Source: Roseococcus sp. SDR (GTDB lineage: Bacteria; Pseudomonadota; Alphaproteobacteria; Acetobacterales; Acetobacteraceae). From it: a stretch of 64,000 nucleotides of DNA. The translations under genes were made by a program, and so were the position numbers. The stretch covers positions 248,001-312,000 of the forward strand of contig NZ_JAHRCU010000001.1 in NCBI RefSeq assembly GCF_019083995.1, written 5' to 3'. Each line of letters opens with the position of its first letter. The stretch's first letter is position 1. The notes under the pieces were generated by a model. The model made no database searches, had not been told where the DNA came from, and saw only the letters and a program-made list of their open reading frames with translations. Below are positions 8,643 through 20,871 of this stretch, in pieces.

Positions 8643-9788
8643 TCAGTCCAGCTTCGCACCCACCGCGCGGGCCAGCGCGCCCCAGCGCTCCGTGTCGCAC
8701 TGCATCAGCCGGGCCAGCGTCGCGGGCCCGGTGGCCTGTACCTCCACTCCCTGCTCGGCGAGGGCGGTGCGCAGCGCGGGGCGTGATGTCACCTCCACCA
8801 GTGCGGTGCTGAGTTGGGCGAGGGTCGGCGCGGGCACGCGGACCGAGCCCTCGAAGAGGCACATCTTGAACCACATGCCGCGCTCGCCCAGCATCTCGCC
8901 GTGATCGGCCGTGAAGATCACGATGGTGTTCTCATCGAGGCCGGCCGCCTTCAGCGTCGCCATGAGCTGGCCGAGCTTGTCGTCGATGTAGCTCGTCATC
9001 GCGTCATAGGCGTGGCGGGCATCGCGCAGCCGGTCCTGCGTGATGTCGTGCTCGTCGCAGCGCGTCAGCAGGTAGTGGCGCTGGCTGCGGCCATCCTGTT
9101 CCTCATAGGGGATCGGGCCCACGGCCGGCATGTCGATCTCGGACGGGTCGTAGCGGTCCCAGTGTTCCTGCGTGGTCACGAAGGGATTGTGCGGGTGCGT
9201 GAAGGAGACGGTGAGGAAGAAGGGACGCTTGTCCTCGTCCCGCGCCAGGTCGAACAGCTTGCGGTTGGCGGCGAAGGCCACCTCCTCGTCATGGTCGAGC
9301 TGCAGGCTGCGCGTGCAGAGCCCCGCCTCCACGACGCCCAGCAGGCTCATCCGCGCGCCGGAGACGGGCGGGTTGGAGGACCAGTCGGGCGTCCAGGTGA
9401 AGTCTGACGGATAGATGTCGGTGGTGATGCGCTCCTCATAGCCATGCAGCTGGTCCGGCCCCACGAAATGCATCTTGCCGGCGAGGATGGTGCGATACCC
9501 CTCCATGCGCAGGTGATGCATGAGCGTGGGCGTGGAGGAGGGGAAATCCGCGCCATTGTCGAAGGCGCCGATGCTGGTGGCGCGCTGGCCCGTCAGCATG
9601 GAGGCGCGCGAGGGCGCGCAGGTCGGGAAGTTGCAATAGGTGTTGCCGAAGACCGTGCCGCGCGCGGCCAGCGCATTGATGTGCGGCGTCTTGGCGACGG
9701 TACTGCCATAGGCCGGCAGCGCGCCGGCGGTGAGCTAATCGGCCATGACGAGGACGATGTTGGGCTTGCGCATGGGACGCTCCGTCAT
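8643..9788 (-). pseudogene. Choline-sulfatase-like gene, amber-interrupted and fused to a Bug receptor tail
   Basis: The frame begins at ATG 9788, overlapping the dehydrogenase stop (ATGA), and reads [17 protein letters not shown], then TAG at 9735-9737 where family members have Gln (MADQLT). It continues in frame with the type I sulfatase core, including the formylglycine motif TCAPSRASMLTG, FVGPDQLHGYEER and IFTADHGEMLGERGMW. Near 8830-8840 it changes abruptly into the C-terminal 60 residues of a TctC/Bug binding protein (LRTALAEQGVEVQATGP ... DTERWGALARAVGAKLD). The sulfatase C-terminus is gone. Restart at the ATG at 9599 would miss the catalytic Cys, so no active enzyme is expected. Confidence 0.9.
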
Positions 9789-10774
9789 GGGATGAGGACC
9801 AGTTTCGCGGCGGCGACCCGGCCCGCATCGATATCGGCCACGGCCTGCGCCCCTTCGGCGAGCGGGCGCATCTCCAGCCAGTCCAGCGCGCCGAAGCGGC
9901 CGCCGATGAGCAGCGCGACCACGCTGCGGAATTCGGCCGGCGTGTAGCAATAGGTGCCGGTCAGCGTGATCTCCTGCAGCGTGATCCGCCGCACATCCAG
10001 GCCATCGGTCCCCGGCAGCAGGCCCGCATGCACGATGACGCCGCCCGGCCGCGCGATCCGGCTGGCGGCGGCGCGGGTCGTGGCATGGCCCACCGCATCG
10101 AGGATGAGGTCCGCGCTGCCATCCTCGGGGCCGTCCTCGGGCGCGCGGGCCAGTGTGATGCCCGCGCGCAACGCCGTCTCGCGCCGCGCGGGGTTGGGCT
10201 CGATGAGCCAGACCTCGCCGGCGCCGGCCTGGCGCAGCACCAGCGCGCAGGCGAGCCCGATGGCGCCCCCGCCCAGCACCAGGCAGCGCGCGCCCGGCAA
10301 TGGCCGGCCCAGCAGCCGCGCGCCGTGATGCACGGCGTGGTAGGCCACCGCGATGGGTTCGGCCAGCGCCGCGTGCTGGGCCGGCATCTCCTCGGGGATC
10401 ACGCAGAGGTTTTCGACCGGCGCGCGCACCCATTCGGCGAAGGCGCCGGGGCGCGGCGGCATGGAGAGGATCTCGCGCCGCGGCGAGAGATGCGGGCGGC
10501 CTTCCCGCGCGAAGGCGCAATCCGCGGGCACCCAGAGCGGATTCACGGCGACGCGCTGGCCCGCCAGCGGCCCGTCCAGCACGCGGCCGGCGGCCTCATG
10601 GCCCAGGATGATGGGCGTGGGGCGGCGCGAATCATGCCCATGGATGGCGTGCATGTCGGAGCCGCAGATGCCCACCGCCTCCACGCGCACCAGCGCCTCG
10701 CCCGCGCGGGGCTCGGGCTGCGGCTCCTCACGATAGACGAGCGTGTTGGGGGCGGTCTGGACGAGTGCTTTCAT
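9785..10774 (-). CDS. Zinc-type alcohol/polyol dehydrogenase lacking most structural-zinc cysteines
   Basis: A 329-residue medium-chain dehydrogenase/reductase that would oxidise an alcohol or polyol with NAD(P). Catalytic zinc ligands are present: Cys in [14 protein letters not shown], His-Glu in [10 protein letters not shown] and Glu in [10 protein letters not shown]. The cofactor motif is [13 protein letters not shown]. The structural-zinc lobe, normally four cysteines, reads [20 protein letters not shown] and keeps only one. This is either a natural zinc-less lobe or early decay, since the next gene is broken. It overlaps the SDR gene by ATGA. The SDR + zinc-dehydrogenase + HisD-like combination resembles the HpsO/HpsP/HpsN set of dihydroxypropanesulfonate catabolism. 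Confidence 0.85.
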   Translation of the reverse strand: MKALVQTAPNTLVYREEPQPEPRAGEALVRVEAVGICGSDMHAIHGHDSRRPTPIILGHEAAGRVLDGPLAGQRVAVNPLWVPADCAFAREGRPHLSPRREILSMPPRPGAFAEWVRAPVENLCVIPEEMPAQHAALAEPIAVAYHAVHHGARLLGRPLPGARCLVLGGGAIGLACALVLRQAGAGEVWLIEPNPARRETALRAGITLARAPEDGPEDGSADLILDAVGHATTRAAASRIARPGGVIVHAGLLPGTDGLDVRRITLQEITLTGTYCYTPAEFRSVVALLIGGRFGALDWLEMRPLAEGAQAVADIDAGRVAAAKLVLIP

Positions 10775-11517
10775 TTGGCGAGGAATCCTCCATCCACCGC
10801 CAAAACCTGGCCGGTGACATAGGCGCTGGCGTCGGAGCAGAGGAAGACGGCGGTGCCGTGCAGATCCTCAAGCCGCCCGTTGCGGCCGATGCAGGTGCGC
10901 TCGGCGAGCGATGCCGCGCGCGCCGTGTCGTTGAAGACGGGTGCCGTGAGCGGCGTCGGGAAGAAGCCGGGCGCGATGGCGTTGCAGGTGATGCCCTGGC
11001 GGGACCAGGCCTCGGCGATGGCGCGGGTGAGCTGCGCGACGCCGCCCTTGCCCGCGCCATAGGGCGCGCTGTCGGGAAAGGCGCGGAAGGATTGCAGCGA
11101 GCCGATGTTCAGGATGCGCCCCCAGCCGCGCGCGGCCATGCTGGGCGCAAAGCGCTGCGTGAGCAGGAAGGGCGCGCGCAGGTGGAGTGCCATGTGCAGG
11201 TCGAAGGCCTCGGCCGTCACCTGCTGGAAGGGCTGGCGCAGGTTCACGCCGGCCGCGTTCACCAGGATGTCGGGCGAGGCCGTCACCGCGCTGAAATCGG
11301 TGGCGGTGAGGTCGAGCGGCAGCGCCTCGGCCGCGATGCCCTCGGCGGTGAGTTCGGCGACGGCCAGCGCCAGCTCCGCCTCACGCCGCGCGGAGAGGAT
11401 GAGCCGCGCGCCAGCGAGGCCCAGCGCGCGGGCGATGGCGAGGCCGATGCCGGAATTGCCGCCAGTCACGAAGGCCGTGCGGCCTTCCAGCGCGAAGAGG
11501 GGGGCGAGGCGGCTCAC
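10771..11517 (-). CDS. SDR family oxidoreductase
   Basis: A 248-residue classical short-chain dehydrogenase. The cofactor motif is [15 protein letters not shown] near residue 18, NAA appears as LVNAAGVN, the catalytic Ser lies in NIGSLQSF and the YxxxK motif is YGAGKGG. The tail [20 protein letters not shown] is typical. It overlaps both the peptide-type binding protein and the zinc dehydrogenase by 4 bases, so it sits inside the long catabolic operon. The substrate is not visible; a hydroxy-acid, sugar or sulfonated polyol would fit the context. Confidence 0.9.
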   Translation of the reverse strand: MSRLAPLFALEGRTAFVTGGNSGIGLAIARALGLAGARLILSARREAELALAVAELTAEGIAAEALPLDLTATDFSAVTASPDILVNAAGVNLRQPFQQVTAEAFDLHMALHLRAPFLLTQRFAPSMAARGWGRILNIGSLQSFRAFPDSAPYGAGKGGVAQLTRAIAEAWSRQGITCNAIAPGFFPTPLTAPVFNDTARAASLAERTCIGRNGRLEDLHGTAVFLCSDASAYVTGQVLAVDGGFLAK

Positions 11518-13088
11518 GCGGGGCGCACGCCCATCGCCAGCGTGCGTTCATCCATCCGCGCGTCGATGCGAAGCCCTGGCTTGATGGCCCAGACATTGAC
11601 CAGGTTGTAGAGCGGGATCACCGCCACATCATCCGCCGCCATGCGTACCGCCTCGCGCAGCATCGCCTCGCGCTGGGCGTCATCCGTCGTGGTCAGCGCG
11701 CGCTCGACCAGCGCATCCATGGCGGGGTTGCTGTAGCGGTGGTGGTTGAAGGTGCCCAGGCGCCGTTCGCGGCTGAAGGTGCCGACGACACCCATCAGGG
11801 CGCCGAAGGAATCCGCGGCCGAGGAACCCCAGCCGATCAGATGCATGGCGAATTCCTGCCGCGCCGCGCGGGCGGGGAAGGCGGCCCAGGGCAAGGCCAC
11901 CACCTCGGTGCGGATGCCCACGCGCGTCCACATCTGCGCCACGGCCTGGCAGGTGCGGCTGTCATTCGGATAGCGGTCATTGGGGGTGTGCAGGGTCAGG
12001 CGGAAGCCCTGCGGGAAGCCCGCCTCGGCCAGCAGGCGGCGCGCGGCCTCGGGGTCATGGGCCGGCGGCGGCACCTCGGGGTTGTAGGAGAAGATGCCCG
12101 GCGGCAGCCATTGGCCGGCCGGGCGCGCCGTGCCCTCCATGACGCGCGTGGCCAGCCCCTCGCGGTCGATCGCGATGGAGAGCGCGCGGCGCACCCGCAC
12201 ATCCTGCAAGGGGTTGGTCGGCAGCGGGCGGCCTTCATTGTCGGCGACGAAGACCGGATTCTCGCGGCGCGAGAAATCCGGCGCCAGGAAGATCAGCCGC
12301 AGGCTCGGCGCCTCGGCGATGGTGACGCGCGCATCCCGGCGCAGGCGGCTGAGATCGGCCGAGGGGACCTGGTCGATCACGTCCACATCGCCCGCCAGCA
12401 GCGCGGCGAGGCGCGCGCTGTCATTGGTGATCATGCGCGTGCTGACGCGCGCCCAGGGTTGCGGCCCGCGCCAATAGGCGTCGTTGCGCACGAGCTCGAT
12501 GCGGTCGCCCGCGCGGAAGGAGACGAAGCGATAGGGGCCGGTGCCGATGGCGGCCTTTCCGCTGTTGAAATCCTCGGTCGCGGCACCGCTCGCCGCGTGG
12601 CGGGCGATGATGGCGATGAAGCTCATGTCGCTCGGCATGGTCGGGTGCGGGCGTTCGGTGTGCAGCCGCAGCGTCAGCGGATCGAGGATCTCGACGCGCT
12701 GGATGGAGCGCAGATAGAGGGCGAAGCCGCCCGGGGCGCTGGGCACATTGGGCGCGCGCTCGATGGTGAAGGCCACGTCCTCCGCGGTGAAGGGCCGGCC
12801 ATCATGCCATTGCACGCCGGCGCGCAGCTTGAATTCCCAGATTGTGGGGGCGACGAGGCGCCAGCTCTCCGCGAGGCCGGGGACGAGGCGCGCATCCGCC
12901 GTGCGCTCGGTCAGCCGGTCGAAGATGTGCGACGCGATGGCGCTGTTGAAGGAGGCGTTGAAGAAGTGCGGGTCGATCGAGGTGACGGGCGCGCCAATGC
13001 CGATGGTGAGCGTGGGGCCAGCCGGGGCCTGCGCCAGAGCCGGTGTGGCGGCGGCGGCGAGCAGCGCCGTGCGGCGGGTGAGGGACAT
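11514..13088 (-). CDS. ABC transporter substrate-binding protein, peptide family (SBP family 5)
   Basis: A 524-residue periplasmic receptor of the DppA/OppA family. A signal peptide ([20 protein letters not shown]) is followed by the family start [19 protein letters not shown]. The signature [20 protein letters not shown] lies near residue 95, and the C-terminal block [18 protein letters not shown] is also typical. No DppBCDF-type permease or ATPase is in the window, so it either uses a transporter elsewhere or is a relic. It is translationally linked to the SDR gene by a 4-base overlap and lies 3 bases after the deacylase gene. Confidence 0.9.
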   Translation of the reverse strand: MSLTRRTALLAAAATPALAQAPAGPTLTIGIGAPVTSIDPHFFNASFNSAIASHIFDRLTERTADARLVPGLAESWRLVAPTIWEFKLRAGVQWHDGRPFTAEDVAFTIERAPNVPSAPGGFALYLRSIQRVEILDPLTLRLHTERPHPTMPSDMSFIAIIARHAASGAATEDFNSGKAAIGTGPYRFVSFRAGDRIELVRNDAYWRGPQPWARVSTRMITNDSARLAALLAGDVDVIDQVPSADLSRLRRDARVTIAEAPSLRLIFLAPDFSRRENPVFVADNEGRPLPTNPLQDVRVRRALSIAIDREGLATRVMEGTARPAGQWLPPGIFSYNPEVPPPAHDPEAARRLLAEAGFPQGFRLTLHTPNDRYPNDSRTCQAVAQMWTRVGIRTEVVALPWAAFPARAARQEFAMHLIGWGSSAADSFGALMGVVGTFSRERRLGTFNHHRYSNPAMDALVERALTTTDDAQREAMLREAVRMAADDVAVIPLYNLVNVWAIKPGLRIDARMDERTLAMGVRPA

Positions 13089-13091
13089 GAT

Positions 13092-14681
13092 CTAGCCTCC
13101 ACTGCGAATGACCTGGCCGGGATTGGCCGCTGTGCGCTGCCCGTCGCGCAGCGTGGCGACGCCGCCGAGCAGGACATGCTGGAATCCTTCGGGGTGGCGG
13201 CGCGGCTCGCGCACGCTGCTGGCATCCCGCACGCGGGCGGGGTCGAAGACCACGATGTCGGCGATGGCGCCGCCATGCAGCCGGCCACGGTCCCGCAGGC
13301 CCAGGCGCTCGGCGGGGAGCGAGGTGATGCGGCGGACCGCCTCGGGCAGGGGGATCACGCGCTCGTCCCGCACATAATGGCCGAGCAGCCGCGCCACCCA
13401 GCCATAGCCGCTGAGCGAGCCGATGGTCTCGGCCAGCGGGCCGCGCGGCGTCAGCGCCTTGGTGTCGGACATCACGGCGCATTCGGCCTGTTCGAGGCAG
13501 AGGCGCACATCGGCGTCGTCGAAGCCGCGCGAGGTCCACATCACATTGTTCAGCCCCTCGCCCTCGGCCTCCAGCAGGTCGAGCGCCGCGTCCATCGGCT
13601 CGGTGTTGCGGCGGCGGCCGATCTCGCTGAAGGACATGCCCACCAGCTCGGGATGCGCCTCGGAGCGCAGCAGGCGGATCTCGTCGAAGCGGCGTTCGGC
13701 GACGAGGCGCCACATGGGGCGCGGGTTGTGCTTCATCGCCTCGCGCTGCGCGGGGTCCCGCAGGCGCTGGAGCACGCCCTGCGGCCCGCCATCCCGCGCC
13801 CAGGCGGGCAGGGAGGAGACGACGGAGGTGTGGTTCCAGTCATGCGGGATGATGTCGAAGGCGACGTCCACATCCTCCCGCCGGGCGCGGTCCAGCAGCT
13901 CCAGCGTATGCGCCATGGCGCGGCGCGGCGCGCCGTATTTCGGCTGGATATGGGAGATCTGCAGGCGCGCGCCGGATTGGCGGGCGGTCGCGACAGCTTC
14001 GGTGAAGCCCAGGTCGTAATGCACATCGCGGTTGCGGACATGGGTGGCGTAGAGGCGGTTGTGCCGGGCGCAGCACTGGCAGAGCTCCACCACCTCCTCC
14101 ATCGGCGCGATATTGCCGGGGAAGTATTCGAGGCCGGTGGAAAAGCCGATCGCCCCCGCCTCGAAGGCCTGTTCGGCCAGGCGCACCATCGCCTTCATCT
14201 CATCCGGCGTGGTGGGGGAGACGCTGTCGCATTTGATGGCCTGGCGGATCGCGCCATGGCCGACCATGGCTGCGACATTCACGCCGAGGGGCTGCGCGTC
14301 CAGCCGGTCCAGGTAATCGCCGAAGCTGCGCCAGGTGACCTCGATGCCCGCATCATGGAAGCCGATGAGCTGGCTCGGCTTCATCTCGCCGGTGAAGGGC
14401 GCGCAGGAGAAGCCGCATTGGCCGATCACCTCGAGTGTCACGCCCTGGCAGACCTGGCTGTCCGCGCTGCCATCCACCAGCAGCACGAAATCGCTATGGG
14501 TGTGGATGTCGATGAAGCCCGGTGCGACCATGCAGCCCGTGGCATCCAGCACCTCGGCCGCCGCGCCGAGATCGAGCCCGATGGCGGCGATCCGGCCGTC
14601 CTTCACGCCGAGATCGGCGCGGTAGGCGGCCGCACCCGTGCCGTCCAGGATTTCGCCCCCTGTGATCAGCACGTCGAACAT
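13092..14681 (-). CDS. N-acyl-D-amino-acid deacylase family amidohydrolase
   Basis: A 529-residue zinc amidohydrolase of the D-aminoacylase/dihydroorotase-like group that removes acyl groups from D-amino acids or related amides. It begins DVLITGGEILDGTG and carries the metal motif APGFIDIHTHSDF near residue 60. The mid-domain has TGLEYFPGN and YATHVRNRD, and the late metal site is MSDTKALTPRGP. The C-terminal beta domain has GAIADIVVFDPARVRD. The ATG at 14681 starts the domain exactly. With the transaminase upstream and a peptide-type receptor downstream, it suggests use of an amide or acylated amino compound. Confidence 0.9.
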   Translation of the reverse strand: MFDVLITGGEILDGTGAAAYRADLGVKDGRIAAIGLDLGAAAEVLDATGCMVAPGFIDIHTHSDFVLLVDGSADSQVCQGVTLEVIGQCGFSCAPFTGEMKPSQLIGFHDAGIEVTWRSFGDYLDRLDAQPLGVNVAAMVGHGAIRQAIKCDSVSPTTPDEMKAMVRLAEQAFEAGAIGFSTGLEYFPGNIAPMEEVVELCQCCARHNRLYATHVRNRDVHYDLGFTEAVATARQSGARLQISHIQPKYGAPRRAMAHTLELLDRARREDVDVAFDIIPHDWNHTSVVSSLPAWARDGGPQGVLQRLRDPAQREAMKHNPRPMWRLVAERRFDEIRLLRSEAHPELVGMSFSEIGRRRNTEPMDAALDLLEAEGEGLNNVMWTSRGFDDADVRLCLEQAECAVMSDTKALTPRGPLAETIGSLSGYGWVARLLGHYVRDERVIPLPEAVRRITSLPAERLGLRDRGRLHGGAIADIVVFDPARVRDASSVREPRRHPEGFQHVLLGGVATLRDGQRTAANPGQVIRSGG

Positions 14682-14683
14682 GG

Positions 14684-15879
14684 TCAGGCTTTCCTGGCTG
14701 CGGCGAGTTCCTCGCCGATGATGGTGACGATCACGCTGCATTCCGCTTCGGTGAGCGTCAGCGGGATGCGCATGTCGCAGAGGCGTTCCAGCACGCGGGC
14801 GGTCTCGGGCGGGGTGTGCGGGTCGCGCAGGTAGCGCCACTGGGCGGAGACGCTGGTATAGCCCTGCGCCTCGCGTGCGCCGAACCACTTCAGGAACACG
14901 CCGCGTGCCTTGCACCCGGCGAGGAAGCCCTCGAAGCCCGCGTCATCCAGCCCGGTGACCGCGAATTGGATGGAGGATTGCACGAATTCCTCTTCCTGCG
15001 GGCGATGGGGCAGGCGCAGGCCGGGCAGCTTCGCCAGGGCGGCGGCGAGGCGGCCGTAGCGGTCGTTCCAGACCCGCGCCCGCTCGGCCAGCAGGGCGAG
15101 CTGCGGCCGCGCGGCGGCGGCGACGAGGTTGGACATGCGCAGCGAGAAATTGGGCGTGACATCCCGCCAGCGGGCAAACACCGCCTCATCGGGCCGCGCG
15201 CGGTGCTGGCCATAGAGCATGTAGCTGCCCGAATGCAGGATGGCGCGCGCGGCGACGTCTTCGTCATCCGTCGCGAGCAACCCGCCCTCGCCGCCATTGA
15301 CGTGCTTGTAGGCCTGCAGGCTGAAACAGCCGACGCGGCCGAAGGTGCCGGTGGGCTTGCCGGCCCAATTCGCCCCCATGGTGTGGGCGCAATCCTCGAT
15401 GACGGTGACGCCCATCCGGTCACAGAGCGCCATCAGGCGCGGCATGTCGGCGATGTGGCCGCGCATGTGCGAGAGCAGCAGGTGACGTGCGCCCGAGGCC
15501 TCTGCCTTGCGCGCCAGATCGTCAAGGTCGATCACCAGATCGGGCGTGATCTCGACGAGCACCGGCTCCGCCCCCGCATGCGCCACGGCGCCGGGGACGG
15601 GGGCGAGGGTGAAGGCATTCATCAGCACAGGGTCGCCCGGCTGCACGCCGGTGCAGCGGAGTGCCAGGAACATCGAACTGCCGCAGGAATTCACCGCCAC
15701 CGCGTATCTCGTGCCGAGCAGGGCTGCGAATTCGGCTTCCAGCAGCGAGGCCTCGGAGGCATCGCCCATGGTCTCGCCATAGCGATGCAGCCAGCCCGCG
15801 CGCAGCACGCCGAGCGCGGCCGCGATGCCCGCTTCGGGGATGGCGGGCGGCGAGGAGAGGTCGCGGTCCAGGCGCAACA

Positions 15880-15880
<1 letters not shown>
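14684..15880 (-). CDS. DegT/DnrJ/EryC1 family PLP-dependent aminotransferase
   Basis: A 398-residue aspartate-aminotransferase-fold enzyme of the sugar aminotransferase family. The PLP lysine is in CFSLQAYKHVNGGEGGLL near residue 210; VIEDCAHTMGANWAGK provides the Asp that binds the pyridine nitrogen, and NSCGSSMFLALRCTG the phosphate site. Such enzymes usually transaminate keto-sugars, but this one sits in a catabolic operon next to a deacylase and a HisD-like dehydrogenase, so a degradative or non-sugar substrate is possible. The start overlaps the HisD-like stop by one base (TGATG). Confidence 0.88.
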
Positions 15881-18290
<2,410 letters not shown>

Positions 18291-18315
18291 ATGGGTCTCC
18301 TCCTGCTGGTTGGGT

Positions 18316-19116
18316 TCAGTGATCGGCGGCGGCCTGTTCGCGCGCCTTGAGCAGCTTCCAGATCCGGCTGCGCATGTGGGTGAAGGCCGGCGTGTCCATC
18401 ACCTCCTCGATCGGCATCTCCTCCCAGCCGCCCTCGGCGCGCAGCGGCTTGATGTCGATCGTCTCGATGATGCGGCCCGGCTTGCGGCCCATCACCACCA
18501 CGCGGTCGGCCAGGTAGATCGCCTCATCCACGGCATGGGTGATGAAGATGACGGTGCGCGGGTTGCGGCGGGCGAGCCGCACCAGCTCCTCCTGCATGAC
18601 GATGCGCGTCTGTGCGTCCAGCGCGCCGAAGGGCTCGTCCATGAGCAGGGCGGCGGGGTTCATCACATAGGCGCGGGCGATGGCCACGCGCTGCTGCATG
18701 CCGCCCGAGAGCTGGTGCGGGAAGCTGTCCTCATGGCCGGAGAGGCCCATCAGCTCGATATAGCGGCCGATCGCGGCATCGGCCTCGGCCTTGGGGGCGC
18801 CGCGGCACATCAGGCCGAAGCCGATGTTTTCGCGCACCGTCTTCCAGGGCATCAGCGCGAATTGCTGGAAGACCACGGCGCGCTCCGGCCCCGGCCCCAC
18901 GACCCTCTTGCCGCCGACCTCGACACTGCCGGAGGAGGGGAATTCCAGCCCCGCCGCCATGCGCATCAGCGTCGTCTTGCCGCAGCCCGAGGGGCCCACG
19001 ATGGCGACGAATTCCTTTTCCTCGATGCGCAGATCGGTGGTGTCGATCGCCAGGAACTCGCCGCCGCGCGGCAGGCGGAAGGTCTTGGTCACCGCCTTGA
19101 AGACGATCTCACTCAT
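18316..19116 (-). CDS. ABC transporter ATPase, SsuB/TauB type
   Basis: A 266-residue nucleotide-binding subunit that powers the importer at the inner membrane. Walker A is [18 protein letters not shown], the signature is [16 protein letters not shown], Walker B is [16 protein letters not shown] and the switch His is in [17 protein letters not shown]. The last motifs are typical of the nitrate/sulfonate/taurine subfamily. It lies 10 bases after the adjacent permease gene and 25 bases before the binding protein gene. Confidence 0.93.
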   Translation of the reverse strand: MSEIVFKAVTKTFRLPRGGEFLAIDTTDLRIEEKEFVAIVGPSGCGKTTLMRMAAGLEFPSSGSVEVGGKRVVGPGPERAVVFQQFALMPWKTVRENIGFGLMCRGAPKAEADAAIGRYIELMGLSGHEDSFPHQLSGGMQQRVAIARAYVMNPAALLMDEPFGALDAQTRIVMQEELVRLARRNPRTVIFITHAVDEAIYLADRVVVMGRKPGRIIETIDIKPLRAEGGWEEMPIEEVMDTPAFTHMRSRIWKLLKAREQAAADH

Positions 19117-19126
19117 GCCGGATCAC

Positions 19127-19939
19127 TCATGCCGTCTGGCCCCAACGCCTGCGGAACCACGCCTCGACGCCACGCAGCGCGACATCGATGGCGAAGCCCA
19201 CCACCCCGATCCCGATCATCCCCGCGATCACCACATCGGTGGCGAGGTTCCCCTGGCCCTGCACCATGAGGTAGCCGAGGCCGGCGCCCACCACGATCAG
19301 CTCGGAGCCCACCAGCGACTGCCAGCCGAGCCCGGCCGAGACGCGCAGGCCCGAGATGATGGAGGGCATCGCACCCGGCACCAGCACATGCTGGATCACC
19401 TGCCGGCCGCTGGCGCCCAGCGTCTGCGCGGCCTCGACGAGGCGGGGTTCCACCAGCCGCGCGCCGCGATAGGCGCTGATGACGCAGGGCGCGAAGGAGC
19501 CGACGAAGATGATGAGCAGCGGGCCGCCGATGCCGGTGCCGAACCAGAGCGCCGCGAGCGGGACCCAGGCCAGCGGCGCCACGAAGCGGATGCTGTCGAA
19601 GAGGGGGGTCACGATCTCATCCAGCAGCCGGTACCAGCCCATCAGCAGGCCGAGCGGGATGCCGATGGCGACCGCGATGGCCCAGCCCATCAGGAAGCGG
19701 CCGAGGCTCGCCAGCATATGGTCGGCATAGACATGGCCCGCGAAGGGGTTGTCCCAGAGCCGGACCAGCGTGGCCCAGACGGCGCGCGGCGAGGGCAGCA
19801 GGTTGGGCGGCAGCCAGCCCGACCAGGCGAGCAGGCTCCAGGCGCCGAAGAAGAGCGCGAAGCCCGCGATGGTGAGCAGCCAGAACTCGCCAAGGCTGAG
19901 CACGGTGCCATGCGGCCCCAGGAAATTGCGCTTTGCCAT
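19127..19939 (-). CDS. ABC transporter permease, SsuC/TauC type (second of two)
   Basis: A 270-residue inner-membrane subunit with about six helices and the family EAA loop (EAAQTLGASGRQVIQHVLVP). N-terminal LTIAGFALFFGAWSLLAWS is the first helix; PLGLLMGWYRLLDEIVTPLF precedes the core. It starts at an ATG overlapping the previous permease stop by one base. The transporter has two distinct permease genes in a row, so the channel is probably a heterodimer, which is unusual for this class where one gene normally gives a homodimer. Confidence 0.92.
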   Translation of the reverse strand: MAKRNFLGPHGTVLSLGEFWLLTIAGFALFFGAWSLLAWSGWLPPNLLPSPRAVWATLVRLWDNPFAGHVYADHMLASLGRFLMGWAIAVAIGIPLGLLMGWYRLLDEIVTPLFDSIRFVAPLAWVPLAALWFGTGIGGPLLIIFVGSFAPCVISAYRGARLVEPRLVEAAQTLGASGRQVIQHVLVPGAMPSIISGLRVSAGLGWQSLVGSELIVVGAGLGYLMVQGQGNLATDVVIAGMIGIGVVGFAIDVALRGVEAWFRRRWGQTA

Positions 19940-20739
19940 CAGACCGCGGGCCGCCAGTTGAGGACGCGGCGTTCCAGCAGGCCGAGCAGCCAGGTGGTGC
20001 CCGCGCCGCAGACGGCGACGGCCGCCATGCCCACCAGGATCATGCCTGGATAGATGTCCTGCCCCGCGATGTTCAGCACGCGGCCCAGGCCGAAGAAGGC
20101 ACCCACCAGCTCGGCCGCGACCAGCGTGGTCCAGGAGGCCTGGAGCGAGAGGCGCAGCCCGGTGAAGATCATCGGCATCGCACCCGGGATCACCACATGC
20201 CGCAGCACCTGCGCGGTGGAGGCGCCCTGGGTGCGCGCGGCCGCGATCAGGATGGTGTCCACCTGGCGCACGCCGGTGAAGGCGTTGATGACGGAGGGCA
20301 CGAAGGCCGTCAGCCAGATGACGAAGACCTTGCCCGTATCGCCCAGGCCGAACCAGACGATGGCGAGCGGAATCCAGGCCAGCGCCGGGATGGGGCGCAG
20401 CAGCAGGAAGATCGGGTTGACCAACGCCTCGGCCCGGCGGCTCCAGCCCATCAGCAGGCCGAGCGGCACGCCGGTGATGACGGCCACCGCGAAGCCGCGG
20501 GCCACGAGGCCCAGGCTGTGCAGCGCGTGCTCGATGAGGGTCGCACCCGCATAGCCGCGGCCATTGATCTGCTGGAAGGCGGCCCAGACCTCGGAGGGCG
20601 CGGGCAGGCGCAGCGGATTGAGCAGGCGCAGCCCCGAGGTGGCGAGCCACCACAGGCCGAGCACGGCGAGCACCGTGGCCGTCCCGACGAGGACGGCACG
20701 GGACGGGCGCAGCAAGGCATTGCCTGCGGCCAAGGACAT
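19939..20739 (-). CDS. ABC transporter permease, SsuC/TauC type (first gene of the catabolic operon)
   Basis: A 266-residue homologue of the next gene product, with the same layout: first helix AVLVGTATVLAVLGLWWLA, PLGLLMGWSRRAEALVNPIF and the EAA loop (AARTQGASTAQVLRHVVIP). It opens the minus-strand operon that runs to about 8.6 kb. The 132-base region upstream, shared with the LacI-type regulator, carries several GAAA/TTTC inverted repeats, so expression is probably repressed by that regulator. Confidence 0.92.
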   Translation of the reverse strand: MSLAAGNALLRPSRAVLVGTATVLAVLGLWWLATSGLRLLNPLRLPAPSEVWAAFQQINGRGYAGATLIEHALHSLGLVARGFAVAVITGVPLGLLMGWSRRAEALVNPIFLLLRPIPALAWIPLAIVWFGLGDTGKVFVIWLTAFVPSVINAFTGVRQVDTILIAAARTQGASTAQVLRHVVIPGAMPMIFTGLRLSLQASWTTLVAAELVGAFFGLGRVLNIAGQDIYPGMILVGMAAVAVCGAGTTWLLGLLERRVLNWRPAV

Positions 20740-20758
20740 CCTCCAGCTCTCGTGGTTG

Positions 20759-20852
20759 CACGAAAGAATTTTCAGGATGCTTTCACCCGCTTTCGCGTGA
20801 GTCAAACGAAATAGGACTTTCGCCACCCATTTCGTGCTTGAAAATTTTTTCA
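20759..20852. promoter_or_regulatory. Candidate LacI-family operators between regulator and operon
   Basis: In the divergent region, TGAAAA-TT-TTTTCA (20839-20852) is a perfect inverted repeat. CACGAAAGAATTTTCA (20759-20774) is nearly its reverse-complement partner about 65 bases away, and CGAAA-N6-TTTCG (20807-20822) lies between them. The region is markedly AT-rich against its surroundings. Paired operators flanking divergent promoters are usual for LacI-type repressors; assignment to this regulator is inference. Confidence 0.6.
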
Positions 20853-20871
20853 GAAACGTCAGGATCAACGC

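Noticed and set aside
6211-8874. Minus-strand open frame across comEC
   Set aside because: The translation is Arg/Gln/His-rich without domains, whereas comEC on the plus strand is a complete, recognisable protein.
11739-14834. Plus-strand open frame of more than 1000 codons
   Set aside because: It is the antisense of the peptide-binding protein, deacylase and part of the transaminase genes. Its composition (long runs of Arg, Gly, Ala, His) is typical of high-GC shadow frames.
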